This document shows positions 13,401-26,016 of a stretch of 64,000 nucleotides of DNA, piece by piece. The position numbers and the translations under genes are program-made. Source of the stretch: Rotaria sordida (lineage: Eukaryota; Rotifera; Eurotatoria; Philodinida; Philodinidae); NCBI GenBank assembly GCA_905250125.1, contig CAJNOL010000038.1, positions 1 through 64,000 on the forward strand, read 5' to 3'. Every line of letters starts with the position of its first letter. Position 1 is the first letter of the stretch. The notes under the pieces were generated by a model that saw nothing but the letters and a program-made list of their open reading frames with translations, was not told the DNA's origin and searched no databases.

Positions 13401-16400
13401 TTGCACATACACTACCTTGTGAATACGTATCGAACAATGTAGCTACTCAATCACATCGGCCAATGAGCAGTGAGGTTGTCGATTTTTGCTTCAGGATTAA
13501 TTGGTTTGAATTACCTTCCTGTTTCGTTATGACAATCTGTAGACTCAATTTTCTTGATATAGAATTTAAATAACATTTCACGATATGAATAATTTTAAAA
13601 GGAAATTCCTAATAAAACTAATAACCTCGATTAATCGATTTGGATTCGTTATTTTTAAGTCAAAAAGAAAGTATATTATATGGGAAAATGTTTGCAAAAT
13701 TTCAAATAAAATAAATAAAGACGTTATTGATAATTGTACAATTTACAGTTCGATAGAAAATAAGATGGCAATTGAATTTAGGACATTAGATTAGAACTGT
13801 ACGTGAAAATGTATGTCATATGGAATCATAAATCATATAAACAACAAATGTACAAATAGTTTTTTATAATGAAAACTTATCAATATGTTTTGTATAATTG
13901 TAACCTAAAATGAACTGATGTACCATAAATAATGGCATCATTTATATTTTAAATTTGTTTTGGTCAAATTTCTAAATAGAACACTGCGCTTAGTTCCAAT
14001 AGATTCGCTGTTCAATTCTCTGAAAATTTTTGTCGGAGCATTAGATATAACCTTAAAAATGATTTTGAAAGTTAGACAGTACTTAGTGTTTTCGATATGT
14101 ATTCATTTCTAGCACACAACAACTCGTACTCGGATTTTTATTCACTATAGCTTTAGCTTTGTGGAAGAATATTTATCTGTCATCTAACAATCGATCGATG
14201 GCTGCGTCTGAAAGTCTTTAAGGATCAATTATCCTATCATAGAACGATATTTAGAAGGGTTAATTGTTCTTATGAAAGTTTGCGATAATCGTCACTTTGA
14301 ATCAACAATCTTAAGGATTGAGAGAGCCTAATGAAAGGTTGTCAGAGTAGAATAATCCAACGTAAAATCTGGATCAGTTTGCAAGGAGAATGAAACATTC
14401 ATGATAAAAGTTGAAGTCTATACTTATTGATAATAAATACTTCCACTAAATATAGGATTTGCCGCTCGATGTGAAGCAGCTCGTTTCTATGTCGTAATAT
14501 TCTTTGGAAATGTTTGTCGTTGTACATCATGATTGCAGTAGTTATTATGAGAAATATTAAGACATTTAAATAATTATTAAACAATATTTGAAAAGACTCA
14601 AAATTGAAATAAGTTTTTATTTGATTAAATTTATTCCAACTTACATCAGCATTATGATCAATTAATAATTTCACAACATATTCATGTCCATATTCAGCTG
14701 CAAGCATTAAAGCTGTTTTATTTTCATTATCTTTTGTTGCTAAATTAACATTGGCATGATATTTTAAAAGTAATTCAACAAATGATGTATAACCATTTCG
14801 TGATGCAATACATAAAAGTGGCATATGAATTGAATTAACTAATGAATTTGGATCAGCTAATGTCATTAATAATAATTCACTTATATCTAATTCAGGATAA
14901 AATGCATTACGAAGTGAAGCTAATAAACGTGATGAATCATCGATTAAATGTTTTATTATATGACATAATTGAATAATATTATTCGAAAATAAATCACTTA
15001 ATGATAAATGACGAATACATTCAATAGCTTCTGGTCCATGTAATGGAGTTGTTAATGAACGAGATAAATAAAGTGCCAAACGAGAATGACCTTTTCTATA
15101 AAAATATTTAAAAGAGACAGAAGAAACATCTATTTAGAAAAGCTCCGAATTGAGGCAATATTTTTTAAAATTAAATGATGAATCACAACTTCTGAAGCTA
15201 GGAAATCTCTATCCAAAGTTTTTTCTTAGTAGGCCAAGGTTTGTCAAAAAAACAAATCGATTTACTTTTCATTAGCGATGTTGCGGAGTACGAAAAAATG
15301 CTCTTATAACCGAATACGAAGTTTACAATCAATTCCGAACGGTACAAATTCTTCTTCAGAGTCTCTAAAAAGCCGGTTTTTTTAGGAGGACGTGTTTTGG
15401 AAGTTTGATCTTGCTGAGAATTTTACCATACATGCAATCCTGTGCTGTTCAGTGTCTCCTGAATTTTTTGAGCTTTTTTTGCATATGGTTAGAGAGATAT
15501 TTGGTAATTATTTTTTTAATTAATCATCAACTAAAAGAGTCAACATTTTTACATATGTCTATGCTAAAAGAACTTATTCAAAAAAATAATCCTTGTCAAG
15601 AATTAAAGTCAAATGAAAAGTGAATATGTCTCGGTTGTTCCTGAAATGATCCATCTATTTAAAATATTTACTGAATGTTGCAAGCAAAATGTTGATTTGA
15701 ATAAGTTATTAACCAATGTCGAATTGATCCGTGAACAATAGCATACGTTGAATTTGGATATTGTGTTAGAAATACAGATAAATGAGAGATACACTTTAAA
15801 TTAAAATTTAAAATTTAAATTGAAAAAAAAAAAATTAATATAAATAAATAAAATTTACTTGTAAAAATATTGACCATTCAATATGTAATTCTTCATCAAT
15901 ATTAAGACAATTATATAGAACATTTAAATTAATTGATCGTCTTGATGCTAAACATATTTCAAGAATAATACGACAAACTTCAATATGTTCTTGAATTTTA
16001 TTATTTAAAAAACGATAATAAAATATTTCATTTAATGTTCGTGGAAGATCAATATTTGATGGAAATTCACGTTGTTCAAATAAATCACAAAGTTGTTGAA
16101 TAAAAAATATATTTCCATGAGATAATGTACATAATTGATCAATATTTGATATAGATGATGATAAATCATAAAGTTCATTACTACAATCGTTCTAAAATAC
16201 AAAAAACAAAAAACAATCTTAAAGAAATTTAACAATTTAATTGATTTCTATTATTAAATCTTTTAATGATTATGAATATGAACTTTAATTCTCATACTCT
16301 CTCTCTCTCTCTTTATATTTATATTACCTCTAATCTTTTGGATAAATATTTTCGAATATCATTATGTAAATAATTTGAAAATCTTAATTCATCTTCTATA

Positions 16401-19400
16401 TCTAATACAGCAAAATTTTGTAGAAACGTATTTTGTTCTATTTGATGTTGATTATCATCTATACGATTCATTGTTATTATTAATTTTAACCATGATGGTA
16501 TACGATGAAGATTAGTAAATAAAAATTCTGTTATTGTTTGTCCTTCTGTATCACATAATTCATTATTAATACCATCAATTATTAAATAAATATGATTTGT
16601 TATAGAAAATAATTCTTGTAAATGACCAAGAAGTTTTAATTGATTTAATTGATCAAGAAAAGCTTAAAAAAAAATATATACATATATTATAAAATAATAA
16701 AAAAAAAACAAATAGAAAATCTCTCTGGTTTCTTTTTTACCAGTAAAAAATGCATGTTCAACATTTTGTATACATGCATTTAATGTAATTGCTTTACGTG
16801 TATGTTGTTCACGTAAAATAACATCACGATAAGAATGTAAAAGTGGATGTTCAAGTGCACGATAAATTATTGAATGTATTATATCTGGTAATGAACAAGT
16901 ATCTGTTTGTGAACAATCACAAAAATGTGATGATAATATATGAGATTTTAACCATTCATAAGAAGTTTTTCTGCCCGAATTTACTCGAATTATTGAAGCT
17001 AAAAGAAATAAATATAAGAGAGAATAGTAAAAAAGATTTTTCATATGATTTTGTTAATAGAAATTTAATAATATAGTGTAATCAATACATCAAATTATTA
17101 ATGTAAAGGTACAATATATAACTACCTTGATGTCAGTTTATTAACATTTCATTCTTTTTGTCAATAAAATTTTCTTGAGAAATATCAAAACTCATTGTAA
17201 TCTCCTTCAAAAGAACAAACAATGCAATTTAGATAACATATAACACTTCAACAATAATTTGCAATAACAATCAATTGTATTCAGGATAGATTTATTATCT
17301 CGTAGTCTTATCTTAATTCAAACAAATGGACAAGATACTGCTTATGTATTAGTAATCAAAGGATGTATGATATTCGTTAAAAATTCTGATCTATTTAATC
17401 ATTCTTTTATGTAACGATCAAATACCATTAGACCTCGTATGCAAACTAGGAATAATAATTCACTATTGTATTCAGTTGTTCATGTGCATTTCTTTTTTTC
17501 CATTGACAGAACGTACATGAAGAAGTCGTGGAATGCAATAGTGAATCACATTGACTATAGATGATTCCTTTTCTATTATCCCTAATTTGCATACGAACTC
17601 TTATGTTATGTGATCATTATACAAAAGAACAATAAAATAAATATGAATTTTTTAACAATATCATACATATTTCGATTAGTAAGAGACAAGCACTATCTTC
17701 GTCATTTGTTTGAATTAAGATAAGACTACGAAATAATAAATCTATCCTGAATACAATTGATTGTTATTGCAATTTATTGTTGAAATGTCGTACGTTATCT
17801 AAACGTCATCGTTTATTCTTTTGAAGAGAATTACAATGAGTTCTGATATTTCTAAAAAAGTTTTATCCATAAAAAGAACAAGACCTTAATGAACTGACAT
17901 CAAGGTAGTTGTTTATTGTTGAGGTGTTATCATTTTACAATGTTTTCAGAGTACCGAAAAATTTGACCATTTTTATCAGGCTCCTTTGCAAATTTCTAGA
18001 GTAATGTTTCATCTAATGTGGAGGTGGAGGGTGTTGCGTCTCTTAGAAAATCGGTTTGGCTCTCCCGAAGTTTGTGATTTTTGTCTATTACACACTATGT
18101 ATCCGTGCTTCCGAAAATAGATATTTGTCCTGGAAGAGTTTACAATTGTCCTTCGGAGTAGAAAATACATACAGAGATTTTCGTTGAATTTAAAATTAAG
18201 AAAAAAAAAGAATCAATTTCATTTCTGTAAACACATATGCTCTCATTCTATGATAGACTAATCTAACAGAAGTTAACTGCAATCTTTCTTAATGATAAAC
18301 GTATCGAATTTACAATGTATTGTAGAGATTAGTTTTGTTGATTAATCAAAAACATTATGAGTATTTACAATGTTTGATTAAGATTAAACATGAATGTGAA
18401 TATGAATATTTTTTGATCAATGAATTTTTTAATATGCTCTTCAATGTAGATCGATATCTATGCATTAACAATATTCTCATTCATAGTTGGCAAAGCCTTT
18501 CTTTTAAATTAAGATTTAACTTTTGTATAGAATGGATTTCATTAGACGGAGCTTTATTTCGATGAAAAACAAACAAACGATTATCTTCTTTATGATTTCT
18601 AGTAATTAAACAGTGTTTTATTTAGTTCGAAGGCCGAGAATGTGGCATCCCCTTTAAAGATCATGTTGAATTTCCCCGGAGTATCTGATTATTGTACCAC
18701 ATTTTATGTATCTGCACTCCCAAAAATCGATACTCGCCCTTTAAAGTAATTCCTTCAGAAGAGAAAAAAAAAATCTGGATAAAACATTATCTATATCAAT
18801 CCTATTACAATAAATAGATGTACTTATTGTCATACATTTTTCATTTTGAGTAATAATTGATGTTGTTTTTTGTGATGTTATAGTTGTTGTTCGTAATAAA
18901 TTTTTCATTAACCATGTTTTACCCATTCCTGGTGTATGACTTAATAGAACAAGACCGGGTTTTGTCGTTCCTTTTAATAATTTAAACATTTCATCATATA
19001 TCCAATCACGTTGAATAAAAAATTTTTCTTCATCATATATTAAATTTAATTCATTATTTAAATTTGAATTACAATGACATGTATGATTCGATGGTGATGA
19101 TGATGATGGAGTTGTTATGTAACGTGGTGATGACCATGTTTGAGATTCTACCATTGTATTAGGTATTGATTTATTTATTGGACCAAGTTCATAACCAGAA
19201 AATGTTTCAATACCTTTTAGAAAAAAAGAAACAATGTAATTTTTATTAGATATTTGAAAGAAAGATATTTGATTGAAAAACAAAATGATTTACTTGGTGA
19301 TAAAACATTAATACCAGATGGTGAAAATGAAAGATCAGAATTTGACATAGCTGGTGAAATACTTGCTGGATTAATTTGTACTTGTTGCTGTTGTTGTTGT

Positions 19401-19947
19401 TTCTTTTTATTGATCATCATTCGTTGAATTGATGTATGTGTTGTTGCTGATGATGTTGATAATGATGGAGATATTGATGAAATACGTGTACGATTACCTT
19501 GAAATAATATATCAAGTAATTGTTCATGAGCCATTTCTGGTGGTGGTGGAGGTGGTAATGGTTCATCTGATTGGTGTTGTGGAGATAATTGTTCAGAACA
19601 TTTATTATTATTATGAGTATTTCTCATTATTGTTGTCATTGAACCATTTGTTTTAATTAAAGGTCGTTGTTGAGTTGTTGTAAGTGATGTTCCACGTATA
19701 CATGAATTATTTATTGATTTACTTCCATTAAAATGATGTAAAATTTTTTGAAAATGAGATACTGGTTTCATTGGTGTTGGTGGAGGTCGTTCAATAGTAG
19801 AACGTGACATAGGAGGTGAAGCTTGAACAAGTAAATTATTAGCAATTATGGTTGATGATGTAAGAGATTGAGAAGTAGATGTTGGGATAATTGAAGGTGA
19901 TGTTGATCTCATTGTATTTGTATTATCTTGTGAACAACGATTTTTAA
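10412..19947 (-). CDS. TANC: TANC/rolling-pebbles-like scaffold (P-loop, ankyrin, TPR)
   Basis: Scaffold of the TANC1/2 and Drosophila rols family, which organise postsynaptic densities in vertebrates and myoblast fusion in flies. Fourteen exons: 19912(or 19947)-19294, 19213-18809, 16998-16741, 16662-16328, 16191-15859, 15793-15672, 15095-14645, 13006-12787, 12728-12468, 12396-12088, 11093-11002, 10933-10775, 10695-10598, 10538-10412. From the ATG at 19912 they give 3789 nt, 1262 aa, in frame throughout. Order: Ser/Thr/Pro-rich N-terminus with polyP and polyQ; P-loop HTPGMGKTWL (~300) and Walker-B-like IYLIIDGI (~452); signature NSTYAIVHGSIRHWL and FACNIQKGHSRLALYLSRSL (~670-705); ankyrin repeats ~770-1135 (LLEKGANVHHEDEEGLTAL); three TPR-like units ~1136-1250 ending DLLAAKNLDPTNNDL. 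It is shorter than vertebrate TANCs (~1860-1990 aa). The frame is open upstream of 19912 to an acceptor at 19948, so further 5' exons may exist. The 18809 donor (GTAATA) is the least certain junction. Confidence 0.9.
11094..12087. other. TANC intron with unexplained insert
   Basis: A 994-bp intron between the last two ankyrin exons, against ~60-100 bp for neighbouring introns of the 3' half. The middle (about 11400-11880) has two consecutive plus-strand open frames (11421-11612, 11615-11872) with a less AT-biased composition, but no domain I recognise. It may be a remnant of an inserted repeat. Confidence 0.4.
13007..14644. other. Long TANC intron, possible repeat insertion
   Basis: A 1638-bp intron splitting the ankyrin region (LLIDHNAD | ITLKDKYQLTAVAYA). 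The segment about 13070-13560 is distinctly less AT-rich than the surrounding DNA, which suggests inserted sequence. I found neither terminal repeats nor a transposase-like frame. Confidence 0.4.
17120..17910. mobile_element. Foldback / palindromic MITE-like element, ~791 bp, in TANC intron
   Basis: Perfect 19-bp terminal inverted repeats, AACTACCTTGATGTCAGTT at 17120 and its complement ending at 17910, with arms that keep matching inwards. For example CAATTGTATTCAGGATAGAT near 17273 pairs with ATCTATCCTGAATACAATTG near 17740. It has no coding capacity. It lies in the TANC intron 16999-18808 and leaves the flanking exons intact. No obvious target-site duplication is seen. Confidence 0.9.
18025..18765. 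repeat. Pair of diverged direct repeats in TANC intron/exon flank
   Basis: Segments of about 140 bp at ~18025-18170 and ~18625-18765 align by eye in the same orientation. Both contain a CTAT/TGTATC.G..CTCCC(A/G)AAA..GAT block and a closing CCTTC.GA..AGAAAA block. They flank ~450 bp of AT-rich DNA. They could be relics of an element with long direct repeats or two copies of one short repeat. Confidence 0.45.
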
Positions 19948-22909
19948 CTAAAAATCATAATTTTCTACTTAATTTATCGCTCTTGATATCAAGGATAGAG
20001 AAACGTAATAGTAAGCATTATTAGGTTCAATAACGATCAAATATTAATGTATTATTTAGTATATGTCAATTATTCTATTTTGGTTATGCTTGATTAATTT
20101 TCTTTTTTAAAACATTTTGACATACGCATGCACGTCAGCATGTATACATACCTAAATGTGACAAGCATATCGAACATTGTTCATACTTGAACATACATGT
20201 ATAGCACTTTTCATGATGACATGTCGTATCGATTAAGCGTTTATGTTTTTGATTATCATACGAACATCGACAGATCGGACATAAACGATTTGATGAATGA
20301 GAAATACATAGATCATCGTCGTTGGTTGAAGTTTTTTTCTTTGTCGATGAAGAAAAAAGACGTGCTGATCGAAACAGGACAAGATCTAAAAAAATTCAAA
20401 AAAAAAGAAAAAAGAAATATAAGAATATTTTTTTTTGTTAAAGAGGTTTGATATGATTAAGTTCTCTAATATGAATCTCATAGCTCATTGATTTTTTTCT
20501 AATATAACAATATAAAAGTCAATCTAATGAATCTAATAAATGAAAAAGAATCAGATATATATTGTTTTTTTTTCTTAATATGTGTATATAAACAAACAAT
20601 TGCTCATATATACTAATTTAGAATGATATTTAATGCAAAATAAAACCTATTCCTAATTGGTGTCTATTGTTTTATAAACATTCAATGTTATACGAATATT
20701 TAGCAATGGAATTTGTCAATTGAATTAACTATAATATATTAATAACGAATTCAACGTAATCGATCATGTAAATGAAACAAATCGATCGAATTTTGTATAT
20801 TTGTCTAATATGTTAACATTGTTCTTTTCGTTTTTTCTTTTTTATTTCGTTAGTGACATATATAAATACATAGTAACACTAGTGACCATAGCCCGATGGG
20901 TATAGACAATGGTATGTTGAACATTACACTATCGACAATCATCAATTTATTCGATGACGAAACATAAATGACATTTTTTTTTTCTATATTCAGTAATGTC
21001 AACTTTAACTCTCGAATTTTTGCTTTCTCAAGCACTTATGATTATAAAAAATGAATAGAACTAAACGAAACAAAAGAAAATTACTTAGCACAATTCTTTG
21101 TCTATGAAAGAGAACATATGACAAAAGATAACCTTTCAGACATACCTCGTTTAAACATATGTGTAGATATTGGATGATATATTCTTAATAATCGTTGTTC
21201 ATTTGCGGTTTAAACTCATTTCTTTTTTTTTTTCAATATTATTGTTCTTCACGTTTTCGCGTGGCAATCAACCGTATGATAGTGATTGGACTGTCTTTTT
21301 CCTCTCTGTCTCTCCTTCTCCGCTTTCGCTCTTTCTCTTCTTTCTTTTCTTTTCTTTACTTGATATTTGAAGCATATACGATATACCAAACATATGAAAT
21401 GTACAAGAGCGTGTCATTACTTTACACACTTTTACTCATTCATTCTATTCGGATCAATATGTAAAACGAAATCGCAAAAAAGAAGAAAAAAAAATATGTA
21501 AAGATAGAATGAGAGTCCAGTTTCCGCCTAACATATAATAAACTCTCCTTTTTTTTTTCTCTCTCTCTCTCTCTGTCTTCTTTATACAAAAAAAAAGTTA
21601 TTACGCAAATGTTGACATGCAAATATGCGTATAGGGCGTGGTTATGGTGTTGCTGGTAATCAAATTTGTGCGACCACACGCCGCTCATATGTCATTGAAC
21701 ACGCGACTGAAAGCGAATGCGATTTCAGACAAGCAGATTAAAAATGAGGTTGAATGAGTGACTGAGCATGCATGTCAATCATTCTGTTATTTAGCTTGGT
21801 TCTTTCTTTCTCTCTTTTTTACTATATAGTCAAACAAATAAATACTAATGATAGGATATTCATCAGACTATTAAGATTCTTTTTCATGCATCAATACACA
21901 TTGTTCATCAAATTACATATTGTTATCTTTAAATTAATGTATACATCTTCATATATATATATATATCCGCATTTATATAGGAAAATATAATCATAAGATA
22001 ATGTAAAAGAAAAATGTTATTTTGATATCTTTTAGCTAAAGGTTAAATTCATATCTCATATTGTAATTAAGTGTCTGCAACACTTTATGTCAATGATTAA
22101 TAATCGAGAGTCTTCGTTTAAATTGAATGATACTTATTATAAGTGTTGCAATAATATACACATAAAAAAAAAGAATTTGAGATTTCTGTACTTTACTAAT
22201 CAATACTTTCAACCATCATATCCTATTTTAAGTAGTAACACTTGAGTTTTGAAAGAAAAATTTTATCGTGTCCAAAGAAAAAAAAACGCTTTGCCATAGA
22301 GAAAAAAATTTGTTTTTAACAAAACTTTCCAAAAAGAAAAAGACAAACATCTTTTTTGTATTTGCGTAACTCTATTTTAATCCTCGTCCTAAAATTCATT
22401 TTATCATATTTAAAAAAAATAATAGAACAAGAAAAAAAAAAGAAACCATTTGTTTGTTAATTTCACCAAATAGAACAATGACTAATGTTTCACACTATGT
22501 TAATGGACTTATTATAATATGAGGAAAAAAAACAAACACAACAAACATGATCGATACATTTTACAATATCAAAAACAAAATAATTAATATGAGTTTCTTT
22601 TTTTTTTGTGAAATCTTAAAATATAAATACGATATGTTATTAATATAAATAAAAAATAGACGGATCAATATTAGCTTGTTTACAAACTTATCTTAACAAT
22701 ATGAACAAAGAAAAAAAAAATTTTTTTTTGATAATTAGTGAAGTATAAATATTGATTAAATAGGTTAAACAGAATGAAAAAACTTAGTTTCACATTTATT
22801 CATTGTTTTGTATCGATATCATAGAAATAAAAAGAAAAAACAAAAGATAGGAGATTCATAAACTCAGAATAAATAATGTAAGTTAAAAAAATATTTTCTC
22901 AATTTTTTT
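19948..22909. other. Region between TANC 5' end and SLC66A2 3' end
   Basis: No supported exon. It should contain the promoter and any 5' non-coding exons of the TANC-like gene (transcribed leftwards) and the 3' end of SLC66A2. A pyrimidine-rich tract at 21548-21578 and a locally GC-richer stretch at about 21600-21760 stand out. Open frames at 20197-20451 and 21170-21464 are low-complexity and I do not regard them as genes. Confidence 0.45.
21552..21576. repeat. (TC)n microsatellite
   Basis: Polypyrimidine run, T-tract followed by CT dinucleotides, in intergenic DNA. Confidence 0.8.
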
Positions 22910-25900
22910 TCATTGTCCACGATTTCGACATTTATTTGAATAGACCAAAACTTGAATAAGAATTGCAACATCAATACTAATTTGTAATATACCACAAAAC
23001 CAAAATTGTTTCGGAGCCTTTCGAACAATAAAATAAACTGTTTTAAAAATATCACCCGCTGTCCAAAAAATAACCTTAAAATAATAACATCAAATAATTT
23101 AATTATAAAAAATTAAATATAAAAAAAAAAAACAATTTACCATTTGTGCACTCATTCCTTCAGTTGATTTTGCACGTAAATTACGCACAAATTGAGGTAC
23201 ACCAAGAAGAGCTTCGCAAAATACAGCCAAAAATCCAATAGTTTCAACATAAACTAGATTTTTATGTAATACCCATGTTATTATACCTAAAGGAATAATA
23301 ATATTAAACAAGAAAATCGTTAGCACAAGTCTCACGAGATTAAAATGTGCAACACTATGTAACTACTCTTGTTAATCGCTGAGGGACTATTTTATTCTAT
23401 CTATTTTGCGACGTATTTTTTATTTAATCTTCCAGAAATGCAATAAGAAATTAGTTCATACATTAGAATAAGACGTTATTTATACACAGCCTGTGACGTC
23501 CAGACAGGGAAGAGCAAGTTTTTACTCGTATATTTCAACACTCCCTTTAGATCGTGTTTGACAAAAATTAAATATGTAGTGGTGTAATCAATGGTGAGCT
23601 ACATCAAGCGTTGTCTTATCAGCAGAAGAGTGAAAAGCATAATAATTATCATCATTCAAACTATATTTCATAGGTTTTTCTTCAAGATCGTTACTATTGG
23701 CGATCTCCTGGCTACGCCATTATAAATATGATTCTGATTTTGTATAGTTACAAATCTATCAATGATAGAGTAGAGTAACTTATCAAAGATTAAAAATTTA
23801 CTAAATCTGATACATTATCAAAAAAGATTAATTTCCTCATATTTAAATACTTGACTTTCGAAAAGATTAATCTATATATCATATGTAATTCTTTCTATTT
23901 GAGTTTATAGATTATAAGTCTATTCGATTTTTTTCATATAATACTTACTTAATATTACAGTAAAAACAAATAAAAATTCAAGATAACTTGAAAACCTAAA
24001 ATGAATTGAATTTTGAAAAAAAAGAAATCAACAATGACAATCATGAAATTTTCATTCTTATTTCTTACGTTGTCCATTGCCAAAAATAATCAATTTGAAA
24101 ATCAGTAAATTTTTTATCAGACATATCATCAGTTAATTGTTCTCGTGAACATGACATACTAGTGCTTGTATCCGTAGTTGAATTACGACGTATTGTTTGT
24201 GAATGAACACGTGTTCGTAATTCAAGCATAATAAGCATACAAAAAATCATTACTATTGATTGTAGAAGAAGTGGAATTTCAAAATGTTTACCAAACCAAA
24301 ATTCAATACGAATTATATTAGCTATAAGTAATGTCAAACAAACATAACTGGAAAAACCTTCAGCATTGCGTGTGCGATGTATTACTAAGTATTGTGGAAT
24401 GTATGGAATTACACCACCAAACTAAAATATAAATAAGAATAATTAAATATATAATAAAAGAAAGTTAACTGAAATTATTCTTTAGAAATTACATTGGGCC
24501 GATGAAGTAAACGTAAACCAAACTCCGCTACTGTCGATGGAAGTTTAAACGCATTGTATTGACAGTGTCCGAGGTTTGGTTTACTTCATGAATCAATTAC
24601 ATTGAGACGATGAAACTTTCAAATGAAATGATTACTTTTTGAGTAACTTTGATCGAAAGTATGATATATGTTATTTTCATTTAGAAGTTTGAATAGTAAA
24701 TATGATGAATTTTTTTTTAGAATAATGTTTTAAAACTTGATATTTTTTTGAATTTTTCATAAAAATCATTACATAATCCGATTTGTTTGAGTTTATATGT
24801 AATATGATCTTATAGTTATCAAGAAGATACGTCTGAATTTTGAAGATTTTATTTGTCTACCTGCTTAACCGATAAAATTGTTTATATAGCAAAAGAATGT
24901 CACTTCTTATCTTAATGTTTGATTATCAATGCAGCTGTGCTCAATTCAAATATGACCTACTCAAAGGATTTGTCTTTTTCTTTTTTCATTAGATGTCAAA
25001 ATCATCGATCAATTTATTTTTCATGACAAGACATGTTATAAAAAATGAACATGTCTAACTTTTATGTTTTCAATATACAAAAAGACATAACAAAATTTAA
25101 TCAAATATTGAATAGGATGTCATATATCTAGTCATAAAATTAAAATTGACGATTGATACTTGTTTAAACTATAATCAAGTCTATTTTGGCAAGAAGTATT
25201 TACATATCTCATATTTCAAAAAGAAAATGTTTATTCAGAGATAACGAGAAACATATTTCTTATAAGAACGATGTATAGAATGAAAATGAGCTTATATATC
25301 ATCATTCATCCTTGTTATTTCAATGTATATATCAACATATGTTAACATTTTGTAAAGATCGAGACAACATAATAGAATTGTCTGTCCTTAGACATTTCAT
25401 ATCTTAAGAAGAACATATCTATTTCAGCTGAAATTTTTAAGAATATATACTAATAATCATGAAAATCTGTTTATGAATGAAATTTCATCATAATTCAGGT
25501 TTCTATAAACAACTGACTTCAAGAATGAAAATGTTAATCAAACAGTCGGAGTATAGTATGCGTTCCTTTGTCAATAAGAAGTCTATAAAAACTGAAAGAA
25601 AAAAAAAAGAAAGCTATTATATTATTTTGACAGTCTACGAAACAAACGATAATTAAGCAATTTTAATGTCGATTTAAAACTTTATTCTTCTAACCTGTCA
25701 TTAAAGGTGAACGCATTGGTTTTTTTTAAACTCACTGAAAAGCATTTATCTAATAACTTACAATTATAAAAGCTTGTGCAAAAATTCGAAGAAAAGTGAG
25801 AACCATAGTTCGAAAATGAGACAGATCTTTTGGCTTATGAAATATTGATGTTACATCTTCAATAAAACTTTCATTCGATGTTGTTGTCGTTGTTACATTT

Positions 25901-26016
25901 TCATTTGATTCTTCTTTAAATTTTTCCCATATATTATTTCCAAAAGATACCACTTTTTCCAATACTCCTTCATCACTATTAATAGTATTATTGGTAGCAT
26001 TAGTAAAATCAAGCAA
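22910..26016 (-). CDS. SLC66A2: PQ-loop repeat membrane protein SLC66A2 (PQLC1)
   Basis: Seven-helix PQ-loop transporter-like protein; the human relative is endomembrane-located and linked to lipid-flippase regulation. Exons 26016-25762, 24421-24069, 23995-23949, 23286-23141 and 23074-22910 join in frame (966 nt, 321 aa from the first counted codon). First PQ-loop: FGGVIPYIPQYLVIHRTRNA. Second: GFLAVFCEALLGVPQFVRNL followed by STEGMS. Other family landmarks are FGKHFEIPLLLQSIVMI, FQIDYFWQW and FWTAGDIFKTVYFIVRKAP. The central loop (HSQTIRRNSTTDTSTS) is hydrophilic. The N-terminus is unresolved: 26016 is a TTG, the frame is open upstream to 26125 and encodes a hydrophobic stretch (YLFIIIAFLLL), so a further 5' exon or an ATG inside exon 1 (before VLTFLRIFAQAF) is possible. 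The 47-nt exon 3 is unusually short. Confidence 0.9.
24487..24604. mobile_element. Short hairpin insertion with direct-repeat flanks in SLC66A2 intron
   Basis: About 24501-24535 (GATGAAGTAAAC..GTAAACC.AAC..C..ACTGTC) is the imperfect inverse of 24561-24589. The hairpin is bounded by a 10-bp direct repeat AATTACATTG at 24487-24496 and 24595-24604, which looks like a target-site duplication. It is ~100 bp with no coding potential. Confidence 0.6.
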
